Source: Amorphus orientalis (GTDB taxonomy: Bacteria > Pseudomonadota > Alphaproteobacteria > Rhizobiales > Amorphaceae). Taken from it: a stretch of DNA of 64,000 bases. Every line of letters starts with the position of its first letter. The stretch's first letter is position 1. The position numbers and the translations under genes are program-made. Shown here piece by piece: positions 56,677-64,000 of the stretch. Under the pieces are notes generated by a model. It ran no database searches. It worked only from the letters and a program-made list of their open reading frames with translations, and was not told the origin of the DNA. The stretch lies in the NCBI RefSeq assembly GCF_030814015.1, contig NZ_JAUSUL010000002.1, positions 186,001-250,000 on the forward strand, written 5' to 3'.

Positions 56677-57498
56677 TCAGAACCGATAGACGACACCGAG
56701 TATCGGACCCTGAATCGTCACGTCGTATTCGAACGTTCCGCTCTGGTAGTCGACGCCGGCGGCCCTGTAGCCGGCCACGGCCGAGAACCGGTCGTTCAGG
56801 TCGTAGCCGACGCCGCCGAGCACGTCCCATCCGAAATCGGCACCGCCTGCGCCTGCCAGCGCCCAGCCCGTGAGATAGGCGCGTTCGGTCATGTCGAACC
56901 GGCCCTTGAGCCCGCCCATGGCATCGACCCAGGTGCCGTTGTCGGTGACCTTGATACCGTCGAGCCGCCCGCCCTGGAAGGAGAGGGCGTTCTCGACGTT
57001 CCAGAAGCGCGCGCCGCCCACCACGTCGAGCCGGAGCTTGTCGTTGTCCACCAGCGCGTAACCGGCGAGCGCGGTGAATTCCAGCGTCTTCGTGCCGACC
57101 TTAGCCGTGGACGCGAGCCGCCCGAATGGCGTCGCGTTCTTCGACGTGGTCTTCAGATAGAGGAAGTCGGTGGAAACGCTGAAGCGTCCGTAGCGCGCCT
57201 GCCCGGCGAGCATCAGCGAGAAATCCAGGGCATCGACGATGTCGGAGAAACTCTGGTCGATATGGACCGAAGGGGCTCCGAAATTCGCCGTCGTACCGGA
57301 AAGGCCGGACATCCATACATAGGGGGCGATCGATCCGGTCCAGGCGGAGGCCGGGACCTCGGCCACGACCGGAGCAGGTTCGACCGGGTCCGCCGCCTCC
57401 GCGCGGCCCGACTCGAGCGCCAGGAGGCCGACCGCAGCGAGCAGGGCGCATGCCGAACGCACGCCGGCCGAGTTGCAAAATGAATAGTGTCTGGTCAT
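56677..57498 (-). CDS. Outer-membrane beta-barrel protein
   Basis: A 273-residue protein with signal peptide SACALLAAVGLLALESGRAEAA and alternating polar/hydrophobic strands such as ARYGRFSVSTDFLYLKTT, LDVVGGARFWNVENALSF and RFSAVAGYRAAGVDY, ending in the barrel-assembly signal GVVYRF with C-terminal Phe. About eight strands are likely. Family not assigned precisely. The ATG at 57498 is preferred since it directly leads to the signal peptide; an in-frame ATG 90 bases upstream is not. Confidence 0.8.
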   Translation of the reverse strand: MTRHYSFCNSAGVRSACALLAAVGLLALESGRAEAADPVEPAPVVAEVPASAWTGSIAPYVWMSGLSGTTANFGAPSVHIDQSFSDIVDALDFSLMLAGQARYGRFSVSTDFLYLKTTSKNATPFGRLASTAKVGTKTLEFTALAGYALVDNDKLRLDVVGGARFWNVENALSFQGGRLDGIKVTDNGTWVDAMGGLKGRFDMTERAYLTGWALAGAGGADFGWDVLGGVGYDLNDRFSAVAGYRAAGVDYQSGTFEYDVTIQGPILGVVYRF

Positions 57499-57735
57499 CG
57501 CCCTGTTCCCGCCGCCTGCGAGCGTCTGCAAGATCGACCGCAGTTGCCTGATCCGGACGCAGGCGCAATGCGCCGCGAGCCAAATCACGCGCCTGCCGAT
57601 TTAGCCGACGCATCCGCCTGCAAACTTAGCATTTTACGCCAGTGGCTGGCACGCCCAGATTGGACGGGTTGCGCGTTTGCCTCCGGAGCGGGTCACGGGG
57701 GACACACGTCCGGGACGGGCCGAACGGCTTCTGCG

Positions 57736-58728
57736 TCAGGCGCCCCAGCGGAGCGCGGGCGTAATCACGGGTGCGTCCCAGTAGCCGGTGATTTCATCGT
57801 CGAGAAGGGTGAGCGTGACCGACGCGCCGGCCATGTCCAGGGAGGTCACGTAGTTTCCGACCAGCGAGCGCTCGATCTCGAGGCCGGCGGCCTCACACTC
57901 CTTGCGCGCGGCGCCGTAAAGCAGGGTCAGCTCCATCAGCGGCGTCGCCCCCATGCCGTTGATCAGAAGCAGCGCCTTCTGGCCCTTCTGGGGCTTCAGG
58001 TCTTCCAGGATCGCCTCGACCAGGAGCTTGGCGATGGAATCGGCCGGGGCCAGCTTTTCGCGGTGCCGCCCCGGTTCGCCGTGAATGCCGACGCCCACTT
58101 CCATCTCGTCCTCGCCGAGATCGAACATCGGCTTGCCGGCAGCCGGAACCGTGCAGGAGGTGAGCGCCACGCCCATCGAGCCGGTCTTGTCGTTGACCTT
58201 CTCGCCCAGCGCCTTGAGAGAGGCGAGGTCGAGTCTGTCCTCTGCAGCGGCGCCGACCACTTTTTCCACGATCAGGGTGCCGGCGACGCCGCGCCGGCCG
58301 GAGGTGAAGCTGGAATCCTCCACCGCGACGTCGTCGTCCACGAGGACCGTGGCGGCGCCGTCGCCGATCATCTCGGAGGCCATGTCGAAGTTCATCACGT
58401 CGCCGGTGTAGTTCTTGACGATGAACAGGATGCCCGCGCCGCCGTCGACGGCCTCCGCCGCGGCGATCATCTGGTCCGGCGTGGGCGAGGTGAACACCTG
58501 ACCCGGGCAGGCCGCGTCGAGCATGCCCTTGCCCACGAAGCCGCCATGCAGCGGCTCGTGGCCGCTGCCGCCGCCCGACACCAGCGCCACCTTGCCGGAG
58601 ACCGGACCGCCGGTGCGCAGGAGAAAGGTCGGGTCTTCCCGCAGGCGCACGATCGGAGCGTAGGCGGAAGCGAAACCGTGCAGGCTCTCGGAGAGCACGT
58701 CGTCCACGGAATTGATGAATTTCTTCAT
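57736..58728 (-). CDS. dhaK: DhaK, dihydroxyacetone kinase substrate-binding subunit
   Basis: Binds dihydroxyacetone covalently and receives phosphate from DhaL, giving DHA phosphate for glycolysis. The 330-residue protein has GGGSGHEPLHGGFVG, the DHA-binding NYTGDVMNFDMA and the hemiaminal His216 (GVGIHGEPG). It ends the operon, four bases after the HTH-like gene. Confidence 0.96.
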   Translation of the reverse strand: MKKFINSVDDVLSESLHGFASAYAPIVRLREDPTFLLRTGGPVSGKVALVSGGGSGHEPLHGGFVGKGMLDAACPGQVFTSPTPDQMIAAAEAVDGGAGILFIVKNYTGDVMNFDMASEMIGDGAATVLVDDDVAVEDSSFTSGRRGVAGTLIVEKVVGAAAEDRLDLASLKALGEKVNDKTGSMGVALTSCTVPAAGKPMFDLGEDEMEVGVGIHGEPGRHREKLAPADSIAKLLVEAILEDLKPQKGQKALLLINGMGATPLMELTLLYGAARKECEAAGLEIERSLVGNYVTSLDMAGASVTLTLLDDEITGYWDAPVITPALRWGA

Positions 58729-58732
58729 GGGT

Positions 58733-59185
58733 CTATTCCTCCTTGGCGCTGTCGCTCTGCATGCGGGCGATGGCGACCAGCCGTGAAACCGTGTCGCGCA
58801 CCAGATCCTCCAGCGCGGCCTGGGCCGACGGGTCCGGCAGCACGGGGATCTCGATGTGCACGGTCTTGAGCGGCAGGTCGGTGTCGGTCTTGAGCTTGGC
58901 GGACTGTTTCGGGTGGGCCTGGTGGTAGGCGGCCAGAAAGCGCTCCCGCTCGTTCGGCGAGGCGTGCACCAGTTCCAGGATCAGGGCAACGTGGCGCGCA
59001 GGTATCGCGGTCGGATCGGCCGGATTGGTGATCTGCGAGACGAAGCTGCGATGGGTGCCGAGCACGCGCGCGATCTTCTGGCGCGCGCCTGACGGCCGCC
59101 GGTCCAGGCAGTCGCGCAGGATCTCCTTGTAGAACTGGATGCGCTCCTGGCGAGAGGCTGCGGCGCGTTCGGAGGATGACGGCAT
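58733..59185 (-). CDS. Putative helix-turn-helix regulator in the dha operon
   Basis: A 150-residue soluble protein. Residues about 35-55 (ARQKIARVLGTHRSFVSQITNP) resemble an XRE-like helix-turn-helix, followed by IPARHVALILELVHASPNERERFLAAYHQAHP, which fits the rest of that fold. The C-terminal half is helical without recognised domain. It lies between EI (18 bases) and dhaK (4 bases), so it is probably a dedicated regulator or an adaptor of the DHA system; it resembles neither DhaR nor DhaS of known systems. Confidence 0.65.
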   Translation of the reverse strand: MPSSSERAAASRQERIQFYKEILRDCLDRRPSGARQKIARVLGTHRSFVSQITNPADPTAIPARHVALILELVHASPNERERFLAAYHQAHPKQSAKLKTDTDLPLKTVHIEIPVLPDPSAQAALEDLVRDTVSRLVAIARMQSDSAKEE

Positions 59186-59203
59186 GACGGGCCTTCTCCG
59201 CCC

Positions 59204-60847
59204 CTATCCGAGCCGGTGCGCGGCGATGGCGCGCTTGGTCCGGCCGACCGCCGCCGGCGGCACCGACAGCGTCCGGATCCCGCAATCGAGCAGCGCCGGG
59301 ATGACCTCCGGCAGGCTCGCCGCCTCGCCGCACACGCTCACCTCGACACCGCGCGTCCGTCCGGCGGTTGCGACCTCGGCGATCAGCCGGAGGACTGCCG
59401 GCGACAGCGGGTCCTGCAGATAGGCGACGCTGGCGGTGTCGCGGGCGGCGGCCGTCACGTACTGGATCAGGTCGTTGGTGCCGATGGAGTAGAACTCTGC
59501 GGCCTCGAACCGCGCCGCCTCCAGCGCCGCGGCCGGGGTCTCCACCATGATGCCGAGCGGCGCATCTCCGGTCGGCACGCCTGCCTTTGCGAGGCTTTCT
59601 GCAGCTTCATCCATGAGCGCGCGGGCCTGCACCAGTTCCTCCGGCACCGTCACCATCGGCAGCATGATCTTGACCGGTCCGTGAGCCGCGGCCCGCAGAA
59701 GCGCGCGCAACTGGGTCCGGAAGAGATCCGGATGGGCCAGGGACAGCCTCAGGCCGCGCAGGCCGAGGAAGGGATTGGTCTCGCCGTCCGGCGTGATCCC
59801 GGGCACCGGCTTGTCGCCGCCCGCGTCGAGGGTCCGGATCGTGACCGGCCGCCCGTCCGCCCATTCCACGATCCGTCGATAGGTCTCGTATTGGGCGTCC
59901 TCGTCCGCCGGTCCGTCGGCGAACAGGAACTCCGTGCGCGTCAGTCCCACGCCGTCGCACACGTCTGGATCCGCATCCGCGATGGTGGCGAGCCCGTCGA
60001 CATTGACCAGCACCGTGATCGCGGTGCCATCGCCGGTCCGGGCCGGCTCTCCTTCCAGTCGGCGGGATTCGGCGTCTTCGGCTGCGGCGTCTGAAGCGGC
60101 CTTGCGCGCCGAGGCGAGGGTTTCCGCATCGGGATCGATCACGAGCTGATCGAGCGATCCGACTGAGAGCACGGCGGGGGATCCGTCGGTCAGGTCGTCG
60201 AGCGCGTCTTCTGTCAGATCGAGGCCGACCAGCAGCGGCAGGCCGCGGGCCCGGGCAAGCATGGCGACATGGCTGGTGGGCGAGCCGATGCGCGAAGCGA
60301 TGCCGCGCACGTGGGCGAAGTCCAGCTCCAGAAACCGGGACGGGGTGAGTTCGTCCATGACGAGGATGATGGCGCCCTCGGCGATCTGGGACGGGTCGAC
60401 GGCATTGGACAGGGCGCGCAGAACCCGTGCCTTGAGGTCCCTGAGATCGGACGCACGGGCGCGGAAATACTCGTCGTCGGCGGTGGCGTAGTCGTCGATC
60501 AGGCTGCCGATTCCAAGGCTGAACGCGGCTGCGGCGCCGCGACCGTCGGCAAGGGCGGCCTCGCCCGGCGCGATCAGCTCCGGATCGTCGAGAAGGGCGA
60601 GCTGAAAGCCCAGGATCTCGCCGGCCAGGTCGTCGGCATCGGCGAGCAGGGCGGTGAGTTCCGCCTTCGCCCGCTCGATCGCCGCCGCCAGCCGCGCCCG
60701 CTCGTGGGCCTCGTCGCCGATCGCGCCGGCTTCCTCGCTCGCGGTGCGTTCGACCGCCAGCGTGCCCACGGCAGTTCCGCGCGAGGCGAGGGTGCCCCCG
60801 ATGCGGACCGGCCCGGCGGGGTCCCGGCGGCGAAGCGGTTCAGCCAT
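59204..60847 (-). CDS. PTS enzyme I dedicated to the DHA phosphorelay
   Basis: Phosphoenolpyruvate-protein phosphotransferase of 547 residues. Phospho-His193 lies in GSPTSHVAMLARARGLPLLVG; the PEP-binding domain shows VGLTRTEFLF, RTLDAGGDKP, LGLRGLRLSL and GIMVETPAA with the Cys in VSVCGEAAS near the end. It takes phosphate from PEP and passes it to the adjacent HPr. In E. coli these functions are fused in DhaM; here they are separate. The ATG at 60847 overlaps the HPr gene by 8 bases. Confidence 0.93.
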   Translation of the reverse strand: MAEPLRRRDPAGPVRIGGTLASRGTAVGTLAVERTASEEAGAIGDEAHERARLAAAIERAKAELTALLADADDLAGEILGFQLALLDDPELIAPGEAALADGRGAAAAFSLGIGSLIDDYATADDEYFRARASDLRDLKARVLRALSNAVDPSQIAEGAIILVMDELTPSRFLELDFAHVRGIASRIGSPTSHVAMLARARGLPLLVGLDLTEDALDDLTDGSPAVLSVGSLDQLVIDPDAETLASARKAASDAAAEDAESRRLEGEPARTGDGTAITVLVNVDGLATIADADPDVCDGVGLTRTEFLFADGPADEDAQYETYRRIVEWADGRPVTIRTLDAGGDKPVPGITPDGETNPFLGLRGLRLSLAHPDLFRTQLRALLRAAAHGPVKIMLPMVTVPEELVQARALMDEAAESLAKAGVPTGDAPLGIMVETPAAALEAARFEAAEFYSIGTNDLIQYVTAAARDTASVAYLQDPLSPAVLRLIAEVATAGRTRGVEVSVCGEAASLPEVIPALLDCGIRTLSVPPAAVGRTKRAIAAHRLG

Positions 60848-61127
60848 CGAAATCGCGCTCCACAAGCGATACCAGCGCCGCCACGGCCTCCTCCGCATCC
60901 TCGCCTTCCGCGCGCAGATGCACGGTCGATCCCGTCCGCGCCTTCAGCTTCATCAGTTTCACCACGCTCTTGGCGTTGTGCCACGTCCCGGTGTCGTCGA
61001 TCGACAGCTCGATGGTCGAGGAAAACTTCGCCGCTTCCTGGGTGAGCTTCACGGCGGGCCGGGCATGCAGGCCGACCTCGCTGGTCAGGACGACACTGGC
61101 TTCCGCCGTCGATGCGGTTGCGCTCAT
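60840..61127 (-). CDS. HPr phosphocarrier protein
   Basis: A 95-residue HPr with phospho-His21 in EVGLHARPAVKLTQEA and a Ser54 regulatory-site counterpart in NAKSVVKLMKLKA. It relays phosphate from enzyme I to DhaM. Starts four bases after dhaM ends and overlaps the EI start. Confidence 0.94.
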   Translation of the reverse strand: MSATASTAEASVVLTSEVGLHARPAVKLTQEAAKFSSTIELSIDDTGTWHNAKSVVKLMKLKARTGSTVHLRAEGEDAEEAVAALVSLVERDFDG

Positions 61128-61131
61128 GCTT

Positions 61132-61536
61132 CTATCCTCCGAGCTCTTCCGCAGCCTCGACGACCGCGGCGAGCGAGGCGCCCGTGGACGCCATGGTTCC
61201 GGCGGTCACCGCGCCTTCCACGATCGGAGCGTTGGCGATGCGGACCACGCCCTGACGCTCTTCCGGGAGCGATTCGATGGCCATTTCGGTGTTCATCTCC
61301 GCGCCGCCCAGATCGACGAGGACGACCACCCCGGCGGGCCGCCAGAGCTTCTCGATCATCGCCCCGATCTCGGTGGCGTCGGTGCCGAGGCCACCGTCCG
61401 GATTGCCGCCGGTAAACGCCACGACGACGCTGTCGCCGACCATCTGGCGCACCATGTCGGCGGCGCCTCGGGCGACGTCCTTGGAATGGGAGACGATGCC
61501 GATGGCGACATGGTCTTCGCTGCTCGTATCGCTCAC
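61132..61536 (-). CDS. dhaM: DhaM, EIIA-type phosphotransferase subunit
   Basis: A 134-residue mannose-type EIIA domain (PTS-IIA/DhaM). His17 in AIGIVSHSKDVARGAADM accepts phosphate, and GGLGTDATEI plus VVLVDLGGAEMNTEMAIE are DhaM-specific blocks. It rephosphorylates the ADP held in DhaL. The gene encodes only the EIIA domain, with no HPr or EI extension. GTG start overlapping the dhaL stop (GTGA). Confidence 0.94.
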   Translation of the reverse strand: MSDTSSEDHVAIGIVSHSKDVARGAADMVRQMVGDSVVVAFTGGNPDGGLGTDATEIGAMIEKLWRPAGVVVLVDLGGAEMNTEMAIESLPEERQGVVRIANAPIVEGAVTAGTMASTGASLAAVVEAAEELGG

Positions 61537-62159
61537 GGCGCTACTCCTTTACTCACGAGATCCGACAGCGTCTGCACGATCAGCTCGCTGGACCGGGCGC
61601 CGGGATCGAGATGGCCGATCGACCGTTCGCCCAGATAGGCGGCGCGCCCCTTGGTGGCCTTCATCTCCCGGGTGGCTTCCAGACCTGTCTCGGCGGCCGA
61701 CCGGGCCGCGGCGGCCGCGTCCGCGCCGCTCTTGTCCGACGCCTCTTTGAGGGCGGCGACGACCGGCTCCCAGACGTCGATCATGGTCTTCTCGCCGGCG
61801 GTCGCCTTGCCGCGCGCCTTGACGCCGTCCAGCCCGCCTTCGACCGCCGCCGCGACCGCGGCCACGCTCGGCGTGCCGTCCCAGCTCTTGCCGGCCTGCA
61901 TGAACAGGGTCCCGTAGAGCGGGCCGGATGCGCCGCCCACCTTGCCCACCAGCGTCATGCCGATCTTCTGCAGCGCCTTGGGCGGCTCTTCGGCGGCGAT
62001 CTGGTCGATCTGCTCGAGCACCGCCTGGAACCCGCGCTTCATGTTGTGGCCGTGGTCGCCGTCGCCGATCGCGCTGTCGAGATCGGACAGCTCCTCGGAA
62101 TGGGCAATCAGCGTTTCGGCAACCGCCTGGATCGCCGGCTTGAGCCAGTCAGCGGACAC
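61533..62159 (-). CDS. dhaL: DhaL, ADP-binding subunit of dihydroxyacetone kinase
   Basis: Carries tightly bound ADP/ATP that shuttles phosphate from DhaM to DhaK. The 208-residue helical-barrel protein has the Mg-nucleotide motif DLDSAIGDGDHGHNMKRGF and VGKVGGASGPLYGTLFM. GTG start inside the 3' end of the ABC ATPase gene (11-base overlap), tying kinase and transporter expression together. Confidence 0.95.
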   Translation of the reverse strand: MSADWLKPAIQAVAETLIAHSEELSDLDSAIGDGDHGHNMKRGFQAVLEQIDQIAAEEPPKALQKIGMTLVGKVGGASGPLYGTLFMQAGKSWDGTPSVAAVAAAVEGGLDGVKARGKATAGEKTMIDVWEPVVAALKEASDKSGADAAAAARSAAETGLEATREMKATKGRAAYLGERSIGHLDPGARSSELIVQTLSDLVSKGVAP

Positions 62160-63303
62160 TGTGTACCTCCTCCGCCTGTGTTTCGGACCCGTCCGGTCCG
62201 TCCGTCTGCAGCCGCTGCGTCAGGTCGCGGGCGGCCTCGACCAGGGAGACGAACGCGGCCGCGTTCCTGTCGCCGGTCCGCACGGGCAGCCGGTTGCCGT
62301 CGCGGTCGAACGCGAGCGCGAAGGCCGGCTCGATCCGGACTGCGATCCGCCCGGCAACGCCTCCGACGGGCGCCGGCGGCTGCGCGGCATAGACGGTGGT
62401 CCCGCCGGCGCTCACGGTGATGACGTCCTCCGCTCCCAGACGTTCCGTCCTCACCACATCTCCGAGCGTGTCGTCCGGCCCGGCCTCGGCGGCCGGCACG
62501 ATGCGAACGTGTTCCGGCCGGATTCCGATACGGTCGATGCCCGAACCGGTGAGACCGAGAGCCTCGGTTGAAAACAGATTGATCGGCAGATGGCCGACCT
62601 GCTGGGCCACGGCGACGTCGGCCGGCGTCTCGTAGAGGACTTCCGGCGCGTCGATCTGGTGCAGGCGGCCGTCGATCAGGACTCCGACCCGGTCGGCAAG
62701 CGTCATCGCCTCGACCTGGTCATGGGTCACATAGAGGATTGTGGCGCCCAGCTCCACCTGCAGATGCTTCAGTTCCGCCCTGAGCTCCTCGCGCAGCTTC
62801 GCGTCCAGCGACGACAGCGGCTCGTCCATCAGGAAGCAGGCCGGTTCGCGCACCAGCGCGCGGCCGATCGACACGCGCTGCATCTCGCCGCCCGACAGCC
62901 GGGTCGCCTTGTTGCCGAGCTTGTGCTCGATGCGGAGCTTCTCCGCGACCGCCTCCACCCGTGACTTGATGTCCTTGTCCGACAGGCGCTTGCCCGGCGC
63001 CTTCAGGGGGAAGGCCAGGTTTTCGAACACGGTCAGGTGCGGATAGAGCGAATATTGCTGGAACACGAACGCGACGTCGCGCTGGGGCGGCGACAGCGAG
63101 GTCGCATCGCGCCCCCCGATCAGGATACGGCCGTAGTCGGGCCGCTCCAGCCCCGCGACGAGGCGGAGCGTGGTCGTCTTCCCGGCCCCGGTCGGGCCGA
63201 GCAGCGCGAAGAACTCGCCGTCCTGCATGGTGAAAGAGAGGGATTCCACCGCGCGGGTGGCGCCGAAATCCTTGGTGACGGCCTGAAACGCGATCTCAAC
63301 CAT
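62149..63303 (-). CDS. ABC transporter ATP-binding protein (MalK/UgpC type), second copy
   Basis: A 384-residue ATPase energising an importer. It has Walker A GPTGAGKT (36-43), the Q-loop FQQYSLYPHLTV, the signature LSGGEMQR and Walker B CFLMDEPLSSLD, then a TOBE regulatory domain (IGIRPEHVRIV) and a C-terminal extension. MalK-type carbohydrate importers commonly use one such protein, but glycerol-type importers use two, as here. The ATG at 63303 follows GGAGG and overlaps the preceding ATPase gene by 8 bases. Confidence 0.92.
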   Translation of the reverse strand: MVEIAFQAVTKDFGATRAVESLSFTMQDGEFFALLGPTGAGKTTTLRLVAGLERPDYGRILIGGRDATSLSPPQRDVAFVFQQYSLYPHLTVFENLAFPLKAPGKRLSDKDIKSRVEAVAEKLRIEHKLGNKATRLSGGEMQRVSIGRALVREPACFLMDEPLSSLDAKLREELRAELKHLQVELGATILYVTHDQVEAMTLADRVGVLIDGRLHQIDAPEVLYETPADVAVAQQVGHLPINLFSTEALGLTGSGIDRIGIRPEHVRIVPAAEAGPDDTLGDVVRTERLGAEDVITVSAGGTTVYAAQPPAPVGGVAGRIAVRIEPAFALAFDRDGNRLPVRTGDRNAAAFVSLVEAARDLTQRLQTDGPDGSETQAEEVHSVR

Positions 63304-64000
63304 GGGAGGCCTCCGCATGGAGCATCGGGGTGTGGCCGGCTGCGGTTTCCGGCGGGGTCGTGCGATTGAGCGCAAGGCCGGTGTCGGCGTCGAACAGGAT
63401 CGCCCAGGCCGGGTCGACGCCGACTCCGATCCGGTCGCCGATCTTCAGGGCGAGCCCCTTGGCGACGCGGGCCCTGAGCCGGCCGGCCGGTGTCTCGATG
63501 ACGACGAGCCGGTGCGAGCCGAGATATTCGGTGGCGAAGACGGTGCCGGAAATCGGCTCGTCCGCGCCGACCTTCAGGTGCTCCGGCCGGATGCCGAGGA
63601 CCAGCTTCTGGCCCGAAGCTCCCTCCGGCAGGGCGGGCACGGGAAGCTCCGGCGCGCCGGGCAGGGCCGCCTGCGCCGACGTGGCCCCGGGCGCGAGCGG
63701 CCCCTCGATCTCGATGAAGTTCATGGCGGGCGAGCCGACGAACCCGGCCACGAACAGCGAGGCGGGGTTGAGATAGAGCTCCATCGGCGGGGCTGCCTGC
63801 AGCACGTCGCCCTTGCTCATGACGGCGATGCGGTCGGCCATGCTCATGGCCTCGATCTGGTCGTGGGTCACGTAGACGGAGGTCGCGCCGATCCGGTCGT
63901 GCAGCCCGCGAAGCTCCTCGCGCATCGCGCTGCGCATCTCCGCGTCGAGGGTGCCCAGCGGCTCGTCCATGAGGAACGCGCGCGGCCGGCGCACCATGCC
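63296..64000 (-). CDS. ABC transporter ATP-binding protein, first copy (cut by window edge)
   Basis: The C-terminal 234 or so residues of a second MalK-type ATPase. Visible are Walker B AFLMDEPLGTLD, the switch YVTHDQIEAMSMADR and a TOBE domain (LVLGIRPEHLKVGADEP). The P-loop and start lie beyond position 64000. The paired ATPases point to a sugar, polyol or glycerol importer; membrane and binding-protein genes are presumably further right. Confidence 0.9.
   Translation of the reverse strand, partial: GMVRRPRAFLMDEPLGTLDAEMRSAMREELRGLHDRIGATSVYVTHDQIEAMSMADRIAVMSKGDVLQAAPPMELYLNPASLFVAGFVGSPAMNFIEIEGPLAPGATSAQAALPGAPELPVPALPEGASGQKLVLGIRPEHLKVGADEPISGTVFATEYLGSHRLVVIETPAGRLRARVAKGLALKIGDRIGVGVDPAWAILFDADTGLALNRTTPPETAAGHTPMLHAEASHG

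Overview
The window is a GC-rich alphaproteobacterial chromosome segment. Gene content and order (thyA-folA-hflKC-degP, rnpB next to mraZ, a compact dcw cluster followed by lpxC-bamD-recN-ligA, and a FixLJ/FixK oxygen circuit) point to the Rhizobiales/Hyphomicrobiales. I cannot name the genus from sequence alone. Codon use is uniform. I see no rRNA, tRNA, CRISPR array, insertion sequence or prophage; RNase P RNA is the only RNA gene found.

Layout. 1-7900 (+): the end of thyA, an SMR pump, a GNAT acetyltransferase, folA, a flavin amine oxidase, then the membrane-protease regulators hflK-hflC with a small DUF2065 protein and the periplasmic protease DegP, closed by a strong terminator. 7980-14330: mixed-strand genes, namely an extensin-like protein, a LysE exporter, a zinc alcohol dehydrogenase, a coiled-coil periplasmic protein, a lipoprotein DD-carboxypeptidase coupled to a double-hotdog protein, YjbQ and DUF1475. 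14790-18770: an oxygen-sensing module of fixL, fixJ, a stand-alone receiver (possibly FixT-like) and a FixK-type regulator with a FixJ-type box in front of it, plus a divergent methyltransferase. 18893-19301: rnpB.

19500-38540 (+): the complete division and cell-wall (dcw) cluster, mraZ-rsmH-ftsL-ftsI-[murE-murF fused]-mraY-murD-ftsW-murG-murC-murB-ddl-ftsQ-ftsA-ftsZ. Most junctions overlap (ATGA, TGATG, GTGA), so translation is probably coupled. A predicted promoter lies under a phased array of MraZ-type boxes, and a bidirectional terminator ends the cluster. murE and murF form one 961-residue reading frame. An arsenic cassette (arsR-arsP-arsH, minus strand) separates ftsZ from lpxC. After lpxC come bamD, recN, a cytochrome b561/YceI pair on the opposite strand, and ligA.

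48640-57500: cysQ, a DUF1176 protein, a Cys-rich zinc-binding-like protein overlapping a 54-residue membrane peptide, a 4HBT thioesterase, a class V aminotransferase, a DUF1036 protein, an MscS-type channel and an outer-membrane barrel. 57736-64000 (minus): one tightly packed operon with two MalK-type ABC ATPases, then DhaL, DhaM (EIIA), HPr, EI, a HTH-like protein and DhaK. This is a self-contained PEP-dependent dihydroxyacetone kinase system, with its phosphorelay split into separate genes and linked to an importer. It runs off the right edge.
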